Notes: generated by a model from the letters alone, not told the origin. 64,000 nt of DNA from Pseudofrankia saprophytica (GCF_000235425.2 NZ_KI912267.1:1353290-1417289); one strand, 5' to 3'. Shown: positions 27,913 through 36,887, counted from the stretch's first letter. Numbers and translations: made by a program.

Positions 27913-28656
27913 TCAACGTGTCGATCCGCGGGTCCGCATGAACAGACTTCCGCCGAGCGCCGCGAACCAGGCGGCCAGGACGATCTGGCTGCAGGTCACC
28001 GCCGCGACCGAGAACAGCCACGGGTAGGCGGCCACCAGCTGGAGGATGCCCGCGATGACGCCCAGCACGCCCAGGGCTGCGCCCCTCTCGCGGTCACGGA
28101 TCATCGCGACTCCGATGGTGAGGCCGGCGACCATCAGGATGAGACTCACCGCGTGGGCTCCCCCCGCCCAGGTGGTGACGACGAGTGCCAGGGCTGATGG
28201 ATCGCCGGCGACGTCCATGCCGTAGGCGGGATAGACAAGCCGGCCGTACACGACGCCGAAGACCACGCTCACCGGGGTGGTCAGTGCGATCAGCGCGACT
28301 CCCACAGCAATCCCCGGCCGACGGCGAGCGCCCATACCCTGCCACGCCCCGACCACACCCACGGCGAGCAGCGCCGCGCCGATGACGAGGCATTCGTCAA
28401 CCAGGGCGAGCGTCAGATGATGGGACTCGGTCCACATCGACAGCTCCTCGGCTGTCGAAGGTGGCCATGCCGTGGCCTGGAGCACGGCCGCCGCGCCGGC
28501 GAGGAGCCCCGAGAGGACCAGCGCGAATCCGGAAATACGGAGGATACCTTTCTCTGGCGCAGAAGCCTTGCCGATGAATCCACGGTCAGGTTGTGGTTCG
28601 ACTCGCTCAGCATGAGCCGCCGACATCCGTCTTGCCGATGATGGAATGTCAATCAC
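27913..28656 (-). CDS. Polytopic membrane protein, unknown function
   Basis: 247-aa protein with about six hydrophobic segments, including GFALVLSGLLAGAAAVLQA, a long loop with HHLTLAL, LVIGAALLAVGVVGAW, GIAVGVALIALTTPVSVVFG, HAVSLILMVAGLTIGVAM and VLGVIAGILQLVAAYPWL. GTG 28656 was chosen for AGGAAAGGAG about 10 nt upstream. No transporter or enzyme motif is recognised. It stands alone, upstream and divergent from a TetR gene 580 bp away, so that regulator might control it. Confidence 0.75.
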   Translation of the reverse strand: MIDIPSSARRMSAAHAERVEPQPDRGFIGKASAPEKGILRISGFALVLSGLLAGAAAVLQATAWPPSTAEELSMWTESHHLTLALVDECLVIGAALLAVGVVGAWQGMGARRRPGIAVGVALIALTTPVSVVFGVVYGRLVYPAYGMDVAGDPSALALVVTTWAGGAHAVSLILMVAGLTIGVAMIRDRERGAALGVLGVIAGILQLVAAYPWLFSVAAVTCSQIVLAAWFAALGGSLFMRTRGSTR

Positions 28657-29179
28657 GACCTTGCGACTCCTTTCCTGAATTGCGGCTCTCCCGGTGCCAA
28701 AGGTGCTGCCCACGCACAGGTCCACCTCGGCCGCCCGGCTCGCAGCGGATCGCCGAACGCGCGCGAAAGACCTCGACAAACGAGCCGAGGGCCTGCCGTG
28801 CAAGAATCCTCGCTCGCGCTTTGCGGCAGATCTGGTGAGCCAGGCCGATCCTTTGGCCATGCTGAAGGCCGCGACGCGCCAGCCGTCGCATGGTCAAGAT
28901 TTCCGGCCGGTCATGAACGCCCGCGCACCCGCACCGCTCCCACCGACGCCGTCTTCCCTGGTCGCCGCCGGAGACAGGCTGAAACCGTGGGTCGGGGCTC
29001 GATGACAAGTTGTCGACAGCCATGGCGGCTTGGTCCGGAGCCTCATCAACACCCATCACCCGGGTCCCGGCCTCCGTCACGCCGACGCCGATCTCCTGCA
29101 CGACGCCTCGGGAGCCCCCGACCGCGACCCGGCAACCAGCAAGACCCCCTCAGGCATGCCTCACTCATGGAACTAACAG
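28657..29179. other. Intergenic region between divergent genes
   Basis: About 520 bp. Open frames exist on both strands, but none looks like a real protein or has a usable ribosome-binding site. Confidence 0.3.
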
Positions 29180-29214
29180 TACCGTACTTGGTATTGATGG
29201 TACCGTACATGGTA
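29180..29214 (+). promoter_or_regulatory. Two tandem TetR-type operators
   Basis: TACCGTACTTGGTA (29180-29193) and TACCGTACATGGTA (29201-29214) are near-identical 14-mers of the form TACC-N6-GGTA, with centres 21 bp apart, two helical turns. They lie just upstream of the TetR start at 29236 and probably overlap its promoter. Autoregulation by the adjacent protein is inferred. Confidence 0.65.
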
Positions 29215-29235
29215 CTGCCCTGCTAGGGTGGGCTC

Positions 29236-30060
29236 ATGCCACGGCCGCGCATGAACGACCGGGAGATGGAGCGACGGATGCTCGATGCCGCCGTCGCGCT
29301 CGTGCACGAACAAGGCATCTCCACCGGCCTGGAGGGGATTGCGTTCGACGAAGTCGTCCGACGGGCGGAAGTCTCGCGGACGTCCGCATATCGCAGGTGG
29401 CCCAAGCGCGACCAGTTCTACGGCGAAGCACTCCTGAGGCTGGCAAGCGGCACCATCCTCCCCGCACCAGAGACGAGCGTCACCGGTCCTGCGGCCAAGG
29501 TCGTGGTGGACTATGCCCACCGGCTGAATTCCCCTCAGGAGCGCCGCAACCTCGTGGTCGAGCTGCTCCGCGTGTCCATCGGCAAGGACTACGAGGTGGT
29601 CAGTACGGCTCCTGAGTGGCGGACCTTCACCAGCCTGCTGGCAAGCCACCAGCGCATCAGTAACGAAGATGTACGCGAAGCGGTCGCCGCCGAGCTGGTC
29701 GCCACGGAACGTCGCGCCGTCGAGGTACGAGCCCGAGCGTATGCGTTGTTCACCGCACTACTCGGATACCGCCTCGCCCCACCGCTGGCTGGACCCGACG
29801 GATTCGAACTCATGAGTCGCGCGGCCGGAGCCACCATGACGGGTCTGCTCACAAAGCTCAATCTCAGCGATCCCGACGGTCAGGTTCCGCGGCGTATGCG
29901 AGCCTTCGGAAGCACCGAGTACGCGGAATGGACGCCCGCCGTATACATAATCACCTCGACCGTCCTCGGTTACATCGAACCCGATCCCGGGATCGAATGG
30001 AGTCCGGCCCGAGTCGACGATCTGCTGACCGCCATCACGGGTTTCACCTCGCAGGCCTGA
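29236..30060 (+). CDS. TetR-family transcriptional regulator
   Basis: 274-aa protein with an N-terminal TetR helix-turn-helix: MLDAAVALVHEQGISTGLEGIAFDEVVRRAEVSRTSAYRRWPKRDQFY at residues ~16-63, including the recognition helix VSRTSAYRRWP. The C-terminal ligand/dimer domain is all-helical and not assignable to a ligand class. The ATG is preceded by TAGGGTGGG. Two palindromic operators directly upstream fit autorepression. Possible targets include the divergent membrane protein gene. Confidence 0.9.
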   Translation: MPRPRMNDREMERRMLDAAVALVHEQGISTGLEGIAFDEVVRRAEVSRTSAYRRWPKRDQFYGEALLRLASGTILPAPETSVTGPAAKVVVDYAHRLNSPQERRNLVVELLRVSIGKDYEVVSTAPEWRTFTSLLASHQRISNEDVREAVAAELVATERRAVEVRARAYALFTALLGYRLAPPLAGPDGFELMSRAAGATMTGLLTKLNLSDPDGQVPRRMRAFGSTEYAEWTPAVYIITSTVLGYIEPDPGIEWSPARVDDLLTAITGFTSQA

Positions 30061-30217
30061 CGTCATGGGCAGGATCGGTGTGCGGGGCGTGGCTGACCAC
30101 GGCCCGGTCGAAGCTGTCGATCCGGCTCCAGGCCAGCAGGGTCTCGAGCTCCTCGCGGTACTCGGCCACCAGGTCGTCGCCGTCGGCGGCGAGCAGCGGG
30201 GACAGCAGCTCGGCCAT
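30044..30217 (-). pseudogene. C-terminal gene remnant
   Basis: A minus-strand frame ending at 30044, convergent with and overlapping the last 17 bp of the TetR gene. It encodes a coding-like helical peptide (MAELLSPLLAADGDDLVAEY then REELETLLAWSRIDSFDRAV) with very high third-position GC. The coding-like character extends to about 30250, but no start codon or ribosome-binding site is present. It looks like the last ~65 codons of a lost gene; the family is not recognised. Confidence 0.45.
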
Positions 30218-30389
30218 CCGCGCGGCGACCGCGTAGGTCGACGAAAGCCTGCCACCACTGCCCACGCGGCAGGGACCAACCACGCCCGAACTCAGCCGAC
30301 CGCAATCATGACCGTCTGAGGACCCTTCAGCGGATCGGGTCGAACCACCCTTCATGACAGCACCGAGGCGCGACATGATGTCCGACACA

Positions 30390-30790
30390 TTTGGACTCCC
30401 GTGAGTAGCCGGGAGGGATTGCGTGAACCTGCCGATTCACACGGCTCCCGTCGTCCCGTCGTCCACGATCACGACTTGCGGAGCCTCCAGCGGTCGAAGA
30501 GCCCCGGGTAGAGCCTCGCGATCCTGCCCAAGGCTCGCCCATTCCGGCTCCACCTGCCGCAGGGTTGATCTCCTTCGCGAGCTCGACACTCGTACCCGAG
30601 GAGGATGCAAGAGGCGTGTTCGGACGAGCCACGCCTCGTGTCGGCCCGGCAGTACACGATGCGGGTTCCACCCGGATGGAGCTCCAACCCCCCGCGCTTG
30701 GCCAGACGCCGCGGGACCGCGTCACGCACATGACGCGCTTCGGTCTCGCCGGCCGAGAAGACCGCCGCCGAGCGAGACCGACTCCGAGAC
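30390..30790 (-). pseudogene. Group II intron reverse transcriptase/maturase relic
   Basis: On the minus strand the frame ending at 30469 reads ETEARHVRDAVPRRLAKRG, then LELHPGGTRIVYCRADTRRG and SSEHASCILLGYECRAR, which follow the RT motif region EAxxxLxxRLxxxGLxLxxxKTRIVYC...EHTSFxFLGYxFR of group II intron proteins. It then jumps to RALGRIARLYPGLFDRWRL, resembling the usual C-terminal end, so the thumb/maturase part is deleted. The catalytic YADD box is missing. Just downstream (30421-30449) is GGGAGCCGTGTGAATC...GGTTCACGC, which resembles intron domain V. Judged a dead 3' fragment of a group II intron. Confidence 0.6.
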
Positions 30791-31386
30791 CAGCCGCAGG
30801 AACGCCAGCAGCCCGGCGCCGTTCGCGTCCGCCGTCCTCGCGGCCAGCGCCCACTCAGCCTCCTGACTGTCCCAGAGCTGGGGCCGCGGCTCCTTACGCG
30901 GCGGCTTCACCAAGTGCCCGCGGGACCTGCCATGACGGGAGCTGACTTTCCCGGAATCCGTGGTCGTGCGACCGGGTAACCGGGCAGAATGAGTTGGCAA
31001 CGGAGTATCCCGGGACTCGGGAAGTGACTTCAACGATCCCGACCATGCCGGCCGGCCCCGTTGCCTGTGCAGGCACCCATCTTCCGTCACGGTCCGTCAC
31101 CCTGACCGGAGGCAGTTCGCCACCATCACATCAGCCCGGCCATCACACCCTGTCACTGAAATCGGGTCGCGGTCTATGCCGCCGCGCGCATCAACCTCTC
31201 CCGGCCATCCTCGCGAAGATCACATGAAGCGCTCTGACTTGCGATTATGGCTCCTTCCTCAACCCTGTGCGCCTCCTTGGAGCAGCCCGCGACCCCCATG
31301 ACTCCAGGAGTGCCCGACGCCGCACCTCAGGAAAACGAGAGCGGTCCGTGATCACCATTCACAACCAGGAGACAGGCCAAGACGCG
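30791..31386. other. Intergenic region with unknown coding-like fragment
   Basis: No complete gene. On the minus strand about 30789-30930 has strongly coding-like third positions (LVKPPRKEPRPQLWDSQEAE, then WALAARTADANGAGLLAFL) and runs into the reverse transcriptase relic, suggesting the intron or a deletion joined it to another broken gene. The right part should contain the terpene synthase promoter. Confidence 0.35.
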
Positions 31387-32367
31387 ATGAATGGCGAGCA
31401 GATCCTCACCGTGCACGAAGCTGCGCGCTCCTGGCAGCCGAACAGGAACGCTGCCGAAGCCCTGGCGCACACCGTCGAATGGCTAACCTACTTCCAGGTC
31501 TACACGCCCCGAGCTGAGAGGTACGCCACACTTTCAGCCTGGGTGTACCCTCTGGCCCCGCTGCCGGAGTTGGAACTCGCTTGCGACATCAGCAGCTTCT
31601 TTCGGATCTACGACGACTTCACGGACGACCTGGCGGCGGATATCAGCCGCATCAACGTGATCAGCGCGGAGCTCACCGGGATTCTGTACGGGAGACCCCC
31701 GAAGTCCCACATGGGGATGATCTTCAGTGATCTGTGGACCCGGCAGATCATCAGTTCGCCGGACCAGTGGGTGGCTCGGGCCAGCGAGCACTGGGAATGG
31801 TATTTCAACACGCAGGCCACGTACGCGGCGATGCGGGACCGGCGGCTGGACACGACGGTCGAAGAGTACTTGGAACTACGCCAGGGAAACGGCGCGGTGC
31901 CGCTGTGCCTGGTGCTCGGCGAGAAGGTGAACTTCACCTACCTGGCGCCGTACATCCACCACTGCACACAGTTGCGACTGCTGCGCAAGTTGGCCAGCGA
32001 CATCATCGTGTACTGCAACGACGTCTACTCGTCGGTCCGCGACGCGAAGCGTGACGACCCGCGCAACCTGATCACGATCATCCGCGACCAGGACGGCTGC
32101 GACTGGCAGGAGGCGAGAGCCCGCTGCGAGCGGGAGATGCGAACGCTCGACGAGTCGATGCACACCACAAAGCAGCGCCTTGACACGGCCTGCGACGTGC
32201 TGCAGTTCACCGACGCGGAACGCGCCCAGGCCCGGATGGGAGCGCGGATCGTCGACGACTGGAACTGGGGTTACCAGGCGTGGGCCGCCGCCAACGAGCT
32301 GCTGATGGACACGGATCCGCCGCGCGAGGAGATCTCTCGCATGCTCACCTCACCGCGGGCGGCCTAG
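31387..32367 (+). CDS. Class I terpene synthase
   Basis: About 326 aa, the usual size of a bacterial sesquiterpene or related cyclase. The metal-binding Asp-rich motif is D76-D-F-T-D-D, in RIYDDFTDDLAADI. The second motif is N211-D-V-Y-S-S-V-R-D, a variant of NDxxSxxxE with Asp at the last position. These bind Mg-diphosphate and trigger ionisation of a prenyl diphosphate. Start is ATG 31387 (AGGAGA ~12 nt upstream); an in-frame GTG at 31348 is an alternative. It is convergent with the conservon P450 gene across a shared terminator. Terpene synthases are recurrent conservon neighbours, so the P450 may oxidise its product. The product is not predictable. Confidence 0.9.
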   Translation: MNGEQILTVHEAARSWQPNRNAAEALAHTVEWLTYFQVYTPRAERYATLSAWVYPLAPLPELELACDISSFFRIYDDFTDDLAADISRINVISAELTGILYGRPPKSHMGMIFSDLWTRQIISSPDQWVARASEHWEWYFNTQATYAAMRDRRLDTTVEEYLELRQGNGAVPLCLVLGEKVNFTYLAPYIHHCTQLRLLRKLASDIIVYCNDVYSSVRDAKRDDPRNLITIIRDQDGCDWQEARARCEREMRTLDESMHTTKQRLDTACDVLQFTDAERAQARMGARIVDDWNWGYQAWAAANELLMDTDPPREEISRMLTSPRAA

Positions 32368-32458
32368 AGGGCCCAAGGATGTGCGAAAATGATCTTCTTT
32401 CGCGCATCCGGGCGGCCGCTGTACCCAGAGTCACTGATAGGTGCGTCGGAAACAAAAG

Positions 32459-32491
32459 AGTGGCGCCCGGGAATCGCTCCCGAGCGCCACT
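32459..32491. terminator. Bidirectional terminator between terpene synthase and P450
   Basis: A 14-bp stem with one mismatch: AGTGGCGCCCGGGA (32459-32472) pairs with TCCCGAGCGCCACT (32478-32491) over a 5-nt loop. It sits between convergent genes and can serve both. Confidence 0.8.
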
Positions 32492-32520
32492 GAGCGGTAC
32501 GTCAGCCGACCGCGAAGACC

Positions 32521-33975
32521 CTAGCGCCGACGGCGGAACAGGCCGACCAGCGCGGCCCAGAAGCCACCGCGGGTGTCCGACTCGGCCTGCGCTTCGGCCT
32601 CGGCCACCGCCGCCAGCGCGTCCTTGGCGGCACTCGGCTCGACCGGGGCGGAGGCCGCCGGGGCGGCTGGCGCAGACCGCAGGGCCAGGCGGCGCTGCGG
32701 GGCGAACGTGACCGGGAGCGCGTCAAGGTGCCGGGACCAGGTCGAGGCGGTCCAGGTCAACTGGTCCTCCGGCACCGCGAGGTGCAGGTCGGGCAACCGG
32801 TTGAGCAACACGTCGACGCCGGTGTCGGTGATGGCGCGGGCGATCTCCTGCCCCGAGCACTCGTGCGGGCCCCGGCTGAACGCCAGATGCGAGCGGTTGC
32901 CGTGCATCGGCGCGCCGGGATCCGGGCGGATCTCCGGATCCGCGTTGCCCGCCGCGATGCCGAGCAGCAGCATGTCGCCCTCGCGAATCTCCTTGTCGGC
33001 GAAATGCATGTCGTGCGTGGCGAACCGCGCCGGGCAGACCAGCAGCGGCGGATCGTCCCACAGCATCTGCTCGACCGCGTCCGGCAGCGTCATGAGCCCA
33101 CCGGTGAGCGACGCGCGGAAGCGGGGGTCGGTCAGCACCATCCGCAGCGTGTTCGAGACCAGGTTCGTCGTGGTCTCGTAGCCCAGCACGATCACCACGC
33201 GCAGGTGGTTGAGCACCTCCTCGTCGGTCAGCCCCGAGGGGTGCTGGATGAACCAGGACGCCAGGTCGTGCGCGGGGGTTTTGCGCCGCGCCTGGGTCAG
33301 CGACTGCAGGGTGCTGATGATGTACTGGTTGTGCGCGTACGCCTCCTCGCCACCGCTGACCATGCCGACGATGGCTTCGACCAGTTTCCGGCCGTACCCC
33401 TCGCTCAGGCCGACCAACCGGCTCAGCACGAGCATCGGAAGGTGCGCGGCGAACTGGGTCACCAGGTCCGCGCGGCCGTCCTCGACGAAGCCGTCGATCA
33501 GCTGGTTCGCGTAGCGCTGCACGTGCCGCCGGGTGCCGCCCCGGTCGAACCTGGTCAGGCACTCGTTGACCGCGGCGCGCAGCCGCTGATGCTCCTCGCC
33601 GTCGTAGGACACGACGTCGGGACGCCATCCGATGAGCTGAAGCAGCGGGTCGTCCGCGGCGATCCTGCCCTCGTTCCAGTCCCGCCAGAGCCGGGCGTCC
33701 CGGGTGAACCGGCTCGGGGTGCGCGCGACCTCCATGTTCTCCCGGTAACCGAGCACCAGCCAGGCCGGGACGCCACCCTCGAGTTCCACCGGGGCGATCC
33801 CGCCGTGTTCCGCGCGGAGCTTCTCGTAGACCGCGCCGGGATCGTGCTGCGCTTCCGGGCCGTAGAGCGCGGTCAGTGCGGCACCCTGTGCGAAGGCCGC
33901 GTGCGCCGGACACCCCGGCGGCGGGATCGCAGCGTCCGATTCCGCGCCTGATGACTGGGGTATGACTGTCGACAC
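32521..33975 (-). CDS. cvnE: Conservon cytochrome P450, CYP157-like, lacking ExxR
   Basis: 484 aa. The haem loop is intact, FSRGPHECSGQEIA, with Cys near residue 371. The I-helix reads VIVLGYETTTNLV. The K-helix reads EQMLWDDPP (~residue 300), so the Arg of the otherwise near-invariant ExxR motif is Trp. The same kind of change (EQSLW) is known in CYP157C1 of Streptomyces coelicolor, a conservon P450. A C-terminal extension of ~70 residues is Ala/Pro-rich and ends in FRRRR. GTG 33975 starts 2 nt after the GTPase stop with GGAG just upstream, so it is translationally coupled. Redox partner and substrate are unknown; the terpene product is a candidate. Confidence 0.92.
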   Translation of the reverse strand: MSTVIPQSSGAESDAAIPPPGCPAHAAFAQGAALTALYGPEAQHDPGAVYEKLRAEHGGIAPVELEGGVPAWLVLGYRENMEVARTPSRFTRDARLWRDWNEGRIAADDPLLQLIGWRPDVVSYDGEEHQRLRAAVNECLTRFDRGGTRRHVQRYANQLIDGFVEDGRADLVTQFAAHLPMLVLSRLVGLSEGYGRKLVEAIVGMVSGGEEAYAHNQYIISTLQSLTQARRKTPAHDLASWFIQHPSGLTDEEVLNHLRVVIVLGYETTTNLVSNTLRMVLTDPRFRASLTGGLMTLPDAVEQMLWDDPPLLVCPARFATHDMHFADKEIREGDMLLLGIAAGNADPEIRPDPGAPMHGNRSHLAFSRGPHECSGQEIARAITDTGVDVLLNRLPDLHLAVPEDQLTWTASTWSRHLDALPVTFAPQRRLALRSAPAAPAASAPVEPSAAKDALAAVAEAEAQAESDTRGGFWAALVGLFRRRR

Positions 33976-33977
33976 GC

Positions 33978-34622
33978 TTACTCCGTGGCGGCTGAGGCGG
34001 CCACCGGGGCCGCGGACTGGGTGGACAGCCGGTACAGGTAGCGCATGAGGGCCAGCAGGGTGTCCCGGCTCGAGGCCCGGCTGCGCGCATCGCACGCGAC
34101 GATCGGCACGGCGGCCGGCAGATCCAGCGCGGCACGCACCGCTTCCAGCGGGTGGGTCGGGGCGTCCGGGAAGACGTTGACGGCCACGATGAACGGCACG
34201 CCGCCGTCCTCGAGCCGCCCGATGACGTCGAAGCTGGCCTCGAGCCGCCGGGTGTCGACCAGCACGACGGCGCCAAGGGCTCCCTCGAACAGACCGGTCC
34301 ACAGGAACCAGAAGCGCTGCTGTCCGGGCGTGCCGAACAGGTAGAGCACCAGTTGCTCGTTGATGCTGATCCGGCCGAAGTCCATGGCCACGGTGGTCGC
34401 GTCCTTCTGCTCGACCCCGCGGACGTCGTCCACACCGACGCTGACCTCGGTCATCGTCTCCTCGGTCGTCAGCGGTCTGATCTCGCTGACGGAGCCGACC
34501 AGGGTCGTCTTGCCGACGCCGAACCCACCGACCACGACGATCTTGACCGCGGTGGTGGCCGAGGCGGGCAGCGCGTCCTCGCGCGCCGGTCCGACGGCCA
34601 GCTCAGAGCCTCTGGAGTCCAT
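33978..34622 (-). CDS. cvnD: Conservon GTPase
   Basis: 214-aa small GTPase of the Ras-like/MglA-related ATP/GTP-binding group found in conservons. P-loop GGFGVGKTTLVGSV (~residue 33), switch region containing MDFGRISI, and G3 LFGTPGQQRFWFLW. The G4 position reads VNVFPDAP rather than NKxD, which is usual in this group. It overlaps the end of the DUF742 gene by 20 nt. In S. coelicolor conservon proteins form a membrane-associated complex with the kinase, compared to eukaryotic G-protein-coupled systems. Confidence 0.93.
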   Translation of the reverse strand: MDSRGSELAVGPAREDALPASATTAVKIVVVGGFGVGKTTLVGSVSEIRPLTTEETMTEVSVGVDDVRGVEQKDATTVAMDFGRISINEQLVLYLFGTPGQQRFWFLWTGLFEGALGAVVLVDTRRLEASFDVIGRLEDGGVPFIVAVNVFPDAPTHPLEAVRAALDLPAAVPIVACDARSRASSRDTLLALMRYLYRLSTQSAAPVAASAATE

Positions 34623-34977
34623 TCATCACCGCCTTGAGCAGTTCAGGATCGCCGAGTCCGTCCATGCGCACCGAGGCGCGCACCTCGACGAGCGATTCCC
34701 TGAGCAGGTCGGAGACCAGGATGGCGACCACGCTGAACGGCAGCTTGAGGTACGCCGAGATCTCCGCCATGGACAGGGGCCAGTGGCACATGCGCAGGAT
34801 GGACGCGTGCTCCGGCTGCATCTCCGGCCGGGCCGCGGCCCGCGCCACCACGAGGGTGATCAGGTCGATGTCGGCCCGGCGGCCCGAGGCGCCGCGCCCG
34901 CCGGTGAGGACGTACAGGCGCTCGGGGCCGCCCTCCTCCCAGGCGGAGGGCGCGTCGTTGATCGGGGACGGGGTCAC
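34603..34977 (-). CDS. cvnC: Conservon DUF742 protein
   Basis: 124-aa DUF742 protein with a winged-helix-like segment: ITLVVARAAARPEMQPEHASI, then RMCHWPLSMAEISAYLKLPFSVVAILVSDL, and LLKAVMNGLQRL at the end. GTG 34977 overlaps the stop of the roadblock gene in a GTGA sequence, so the pair is coupled. Its biochemical role in the conservon is not known. Confidence 0.92.
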   Translation of the reverse strand: MTPSPINDAPSAWEEGGPERLYVLTGGRGASGRRADIDLITLVVARAAARPEMQPEHASILRMCHWPLSMAEISAYLKLPFSVVAILVSDLLRESLVEVRASVRMDGLGDPELLKAVMNGLQRL

Positions 34978-35384
34978 CCGGCCGTCCTCTCCTCCATCCG
35001 CGGCGGACTGGTGAGATGCTCACCGATGCGTGCGACCAGGTTGCGCATCTGCTGCCCCATCAACCCCGCGTCCACCCCTTCGTCAGCCAGCACCGCGAGG
35101 TACGCGCGCGCGCCGGCCGCCATGAGGTAGAAGAATCCCCCGCCCACCTCGATCACCACGAGCCGCATGCGCTTGTCCCCCTGCGGGAACTCGGCGCCGA
35201 CGGCGGCGGACAGGCTCTGCAGTCCGGCGCACGCGGCCGCGAGGCGGTCGGCGGTGTCCACATCTGTGTTGTGCTGGGCCATGCGCAGGCCGTCCGCGGT
35301 CAGGACGATGACATGCCGGGTGCCCGGCACGCTCTCCGCAAGGTCCTTGAGCATCCAGTCCATGCTGGGCCGCAGGTGGTCCAT
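34974..35384 (-). CDS. cvnB: Conservon roadblock/LC7 protein
   Basis: 136-aa roadblock/LC7-domain protein: MDWMLKDLAESVPGTRHVIV, TADGLRMA, LQSLSAAVGAEF, LVVIEVGGGFFYLMAAG, YLAVLADEGVDAGLMGQQM. Such proteins regulate small GTPases, here probably the neighbouring GTPase. The start lies 3 nt after the histidine kinase stop codon. Confidence 0.94.
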   Translation of the reverse strand: MDHLRPSMDWMLKDLAESVPGTRHVIVLTADGLRMAQHNTDVDTADRLAAACAGLQSLSAAVGAEFPQGDKRMRLVVIEVGGGFFYLMAAGARAYLAVLADEGVDAGLMGQQMRNLVARIGEHLTSPPRMEERTAG

Positions 35385-35387
35385 CGA

Positions 35388-36887
35388 CTACTCGCCTTCC
35401 TTGCTCGACGCATCGTCAGTCAGGGCGTGCTCGGTGCTCGTGCCCTCGCCGGAGACCGCGTTCTGGAACGCGGCGAGCCACAGTCCCGGCGGCGGGGACG
35501 GCGCGGCGGGAGCAGATCCGTTACTCGATACGGGCGGAGTGGGGGTGGCGGACTGCGGCGCGGTCAGACTCCGCTGGCTCCCGCTTCCGGCGAGCGGGGC
35601 GGCGACGCCGCGCCTGCGCTGCGGCAGGCCGTTGTTGTTGATCTCGATGTGCCGCGGCTCCTCCGGCTGCAGGGCGATGGCGGGCACCGGCTTGTTCGGG
35701 TTCGCCCGGACCGCGGCGCTCGGGTTGGCCGCGGACAGCGGCACGGCGGTGGCCAGGTCGCGTGGGATGATCAGCACGGCGCGCACGCCGCCGTACGCCG
35801 AGGGCCGCAGCGAGACCTTGAAGCGGTGGGTCTGCGCCAGCCGGCCGACCACGGACAGACCGAGGCGCGGGTTCTCGCCGAGGTCGGCGAGGTCGAGGCC
35901 CGACCTGACCTCGCCGAGCACCCGCTCGGCGCGCAGCCGGGCCTCCTCGCCGAGGCCCACGCCGCCGTCCTCGATCTCGACCGCGATCCCGGACTGCACC
36001 TCGACCGCCGTCATGTGCACGCGCGTCTGCGGCGGCGAGTACCGGGTGGCGTTGTCCAGCAGCTCGGCGAGCGCGTGGATGAGCGGTTCGACGGTGGGTC
36101 CCGAGATGGCGACCTCGACCACCGAGTGCAGCTCGACGCGCTGATAGTCGGTGATCCGTGACATCGCGCCGCGCAGCACGTTGAACAGCGGCACCGGATG
36201 CTGCCACTGCCGGCCGGGGCGAGATCCACCGAGCACGGCGAGCGAGTCGGCGAGCCGGCCGATCAGCGCGGTGCCGTGGTCGAGACGGAGCAGGTCGTCG
36301 AAGACGTCGGGGCTCCCGCCGTGCCGCTCCTCCATCTCGCGCAGATCCTGGAACTGCTGGTGCACGATGGCCTGGACACGGCGGGCCACGTTGACGAACG
36401 CACGCTGCGAGGAGTCGCGCAGATCCTCTTCCGCCTTGACCGCCTCGAGGACCGAGCGGACCACGTCGTCGTGCGCCTTGATGAAGGCGGCGCCGAGGGC
36501 GGGCGACTGGCCGGGGCCGGACAGCGCCTCCTCGATCGAGTCGCCGCGGTGCAGCCGGCTGATCGCGGCGGGCAGCACCTCGACGGCGAGGCGGCTGGTC
36601 TCGGCCTCCTGCATCTCCAGGCGGCGCACGAGCTCCCGCTCGGTGGCGGCCTGCCGACGGCGCAGCTGGACGATCTCGTTCCCGCGGCGGCGGATCTCGG
36701 CGCAGGCCAAGCCGACCGCGACCGCCGCGACCAGGCCGCACACGGCAACGCCGCCCCGGGCGCGCGGAGCGACGAGAAGGACCGCGGCCACCGTACAGAG
36801 CGCGGTCAGGGCTGCTGCTACCAGGGCGCCGAAGACGACGGAGGAGCCGCCTTCCGAGCCACGAGGTGACGGTCGCTTGCGTTTCAT
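35388..36887 (-). CDS. cvnA: Conservon sensor histidine kinase-like protein
   Basis: 499 aa. Two hydrophobic segments near the N-terminus (VVFGALVAAALTALCTVAAVL and VAVCGLVAAVAVGLACAEI) anchor it in the membrane with almost no extracytoplasmic loop. A coiled-coil region follows (RRRQAATERELVRRLEMQEAE), then a dimer/acceptor-like region (DHGTALIGRLADSLAVLGG). The HATPase_c domain has N box AELLDNATRYSPP and G1 box IEDGGVGLGEEA. The last ~130 residues are disordered Pro/Ser/Ala-rich. Start 36887 gives the basic KRKRPSPRG tail before the first membrane segment; a longer upstream extension is not protein-like. First gene of the five-gene conservon. Confidence 0.92.
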   Translation of the reverse strand: MKRKRPSPRGSEGGSSVVFGALVAAALTALCTVAAVLLVAPRARGGVAVCGLVAAVAVGLACAEIRRRGNEIVQLRRRQAATERELVRRLEMQEAETSRLAVEVLPAAISRLHRGDSIEEALSGPGQSPALGAAFIKAHDDVVRSVLEAVKAEEDLRDSSQRAFVNVARRVQAIVHQQFQDLREMEERHGGSPDVFDDLLRLDHGTALIGRLADSLAVLGGSRPGRQWQHPVPLFNVLRGAMSRITDYQRVELHSVVEVAISGPTVEPLIHALAELLDNATRYSPPQTRVHMTAVEVQSGIAVEIEDGGVGLGEEARLRAERVLGEVRSGLDLADLGENPRLGLSVVGRLAQTHRFKVSLRPSAYGGVRAVLIIPRDLATAVPLSAANPSAAVRANPNKPVPAIALQPEEPRHIEINNNGLPQRRRGVAAPLAGSGSQRSLTAPQSATPTPPVSSNGSAPAAPSPPPGLWLAAFQNAVSGEGTSTEHALTDDASSKEGE

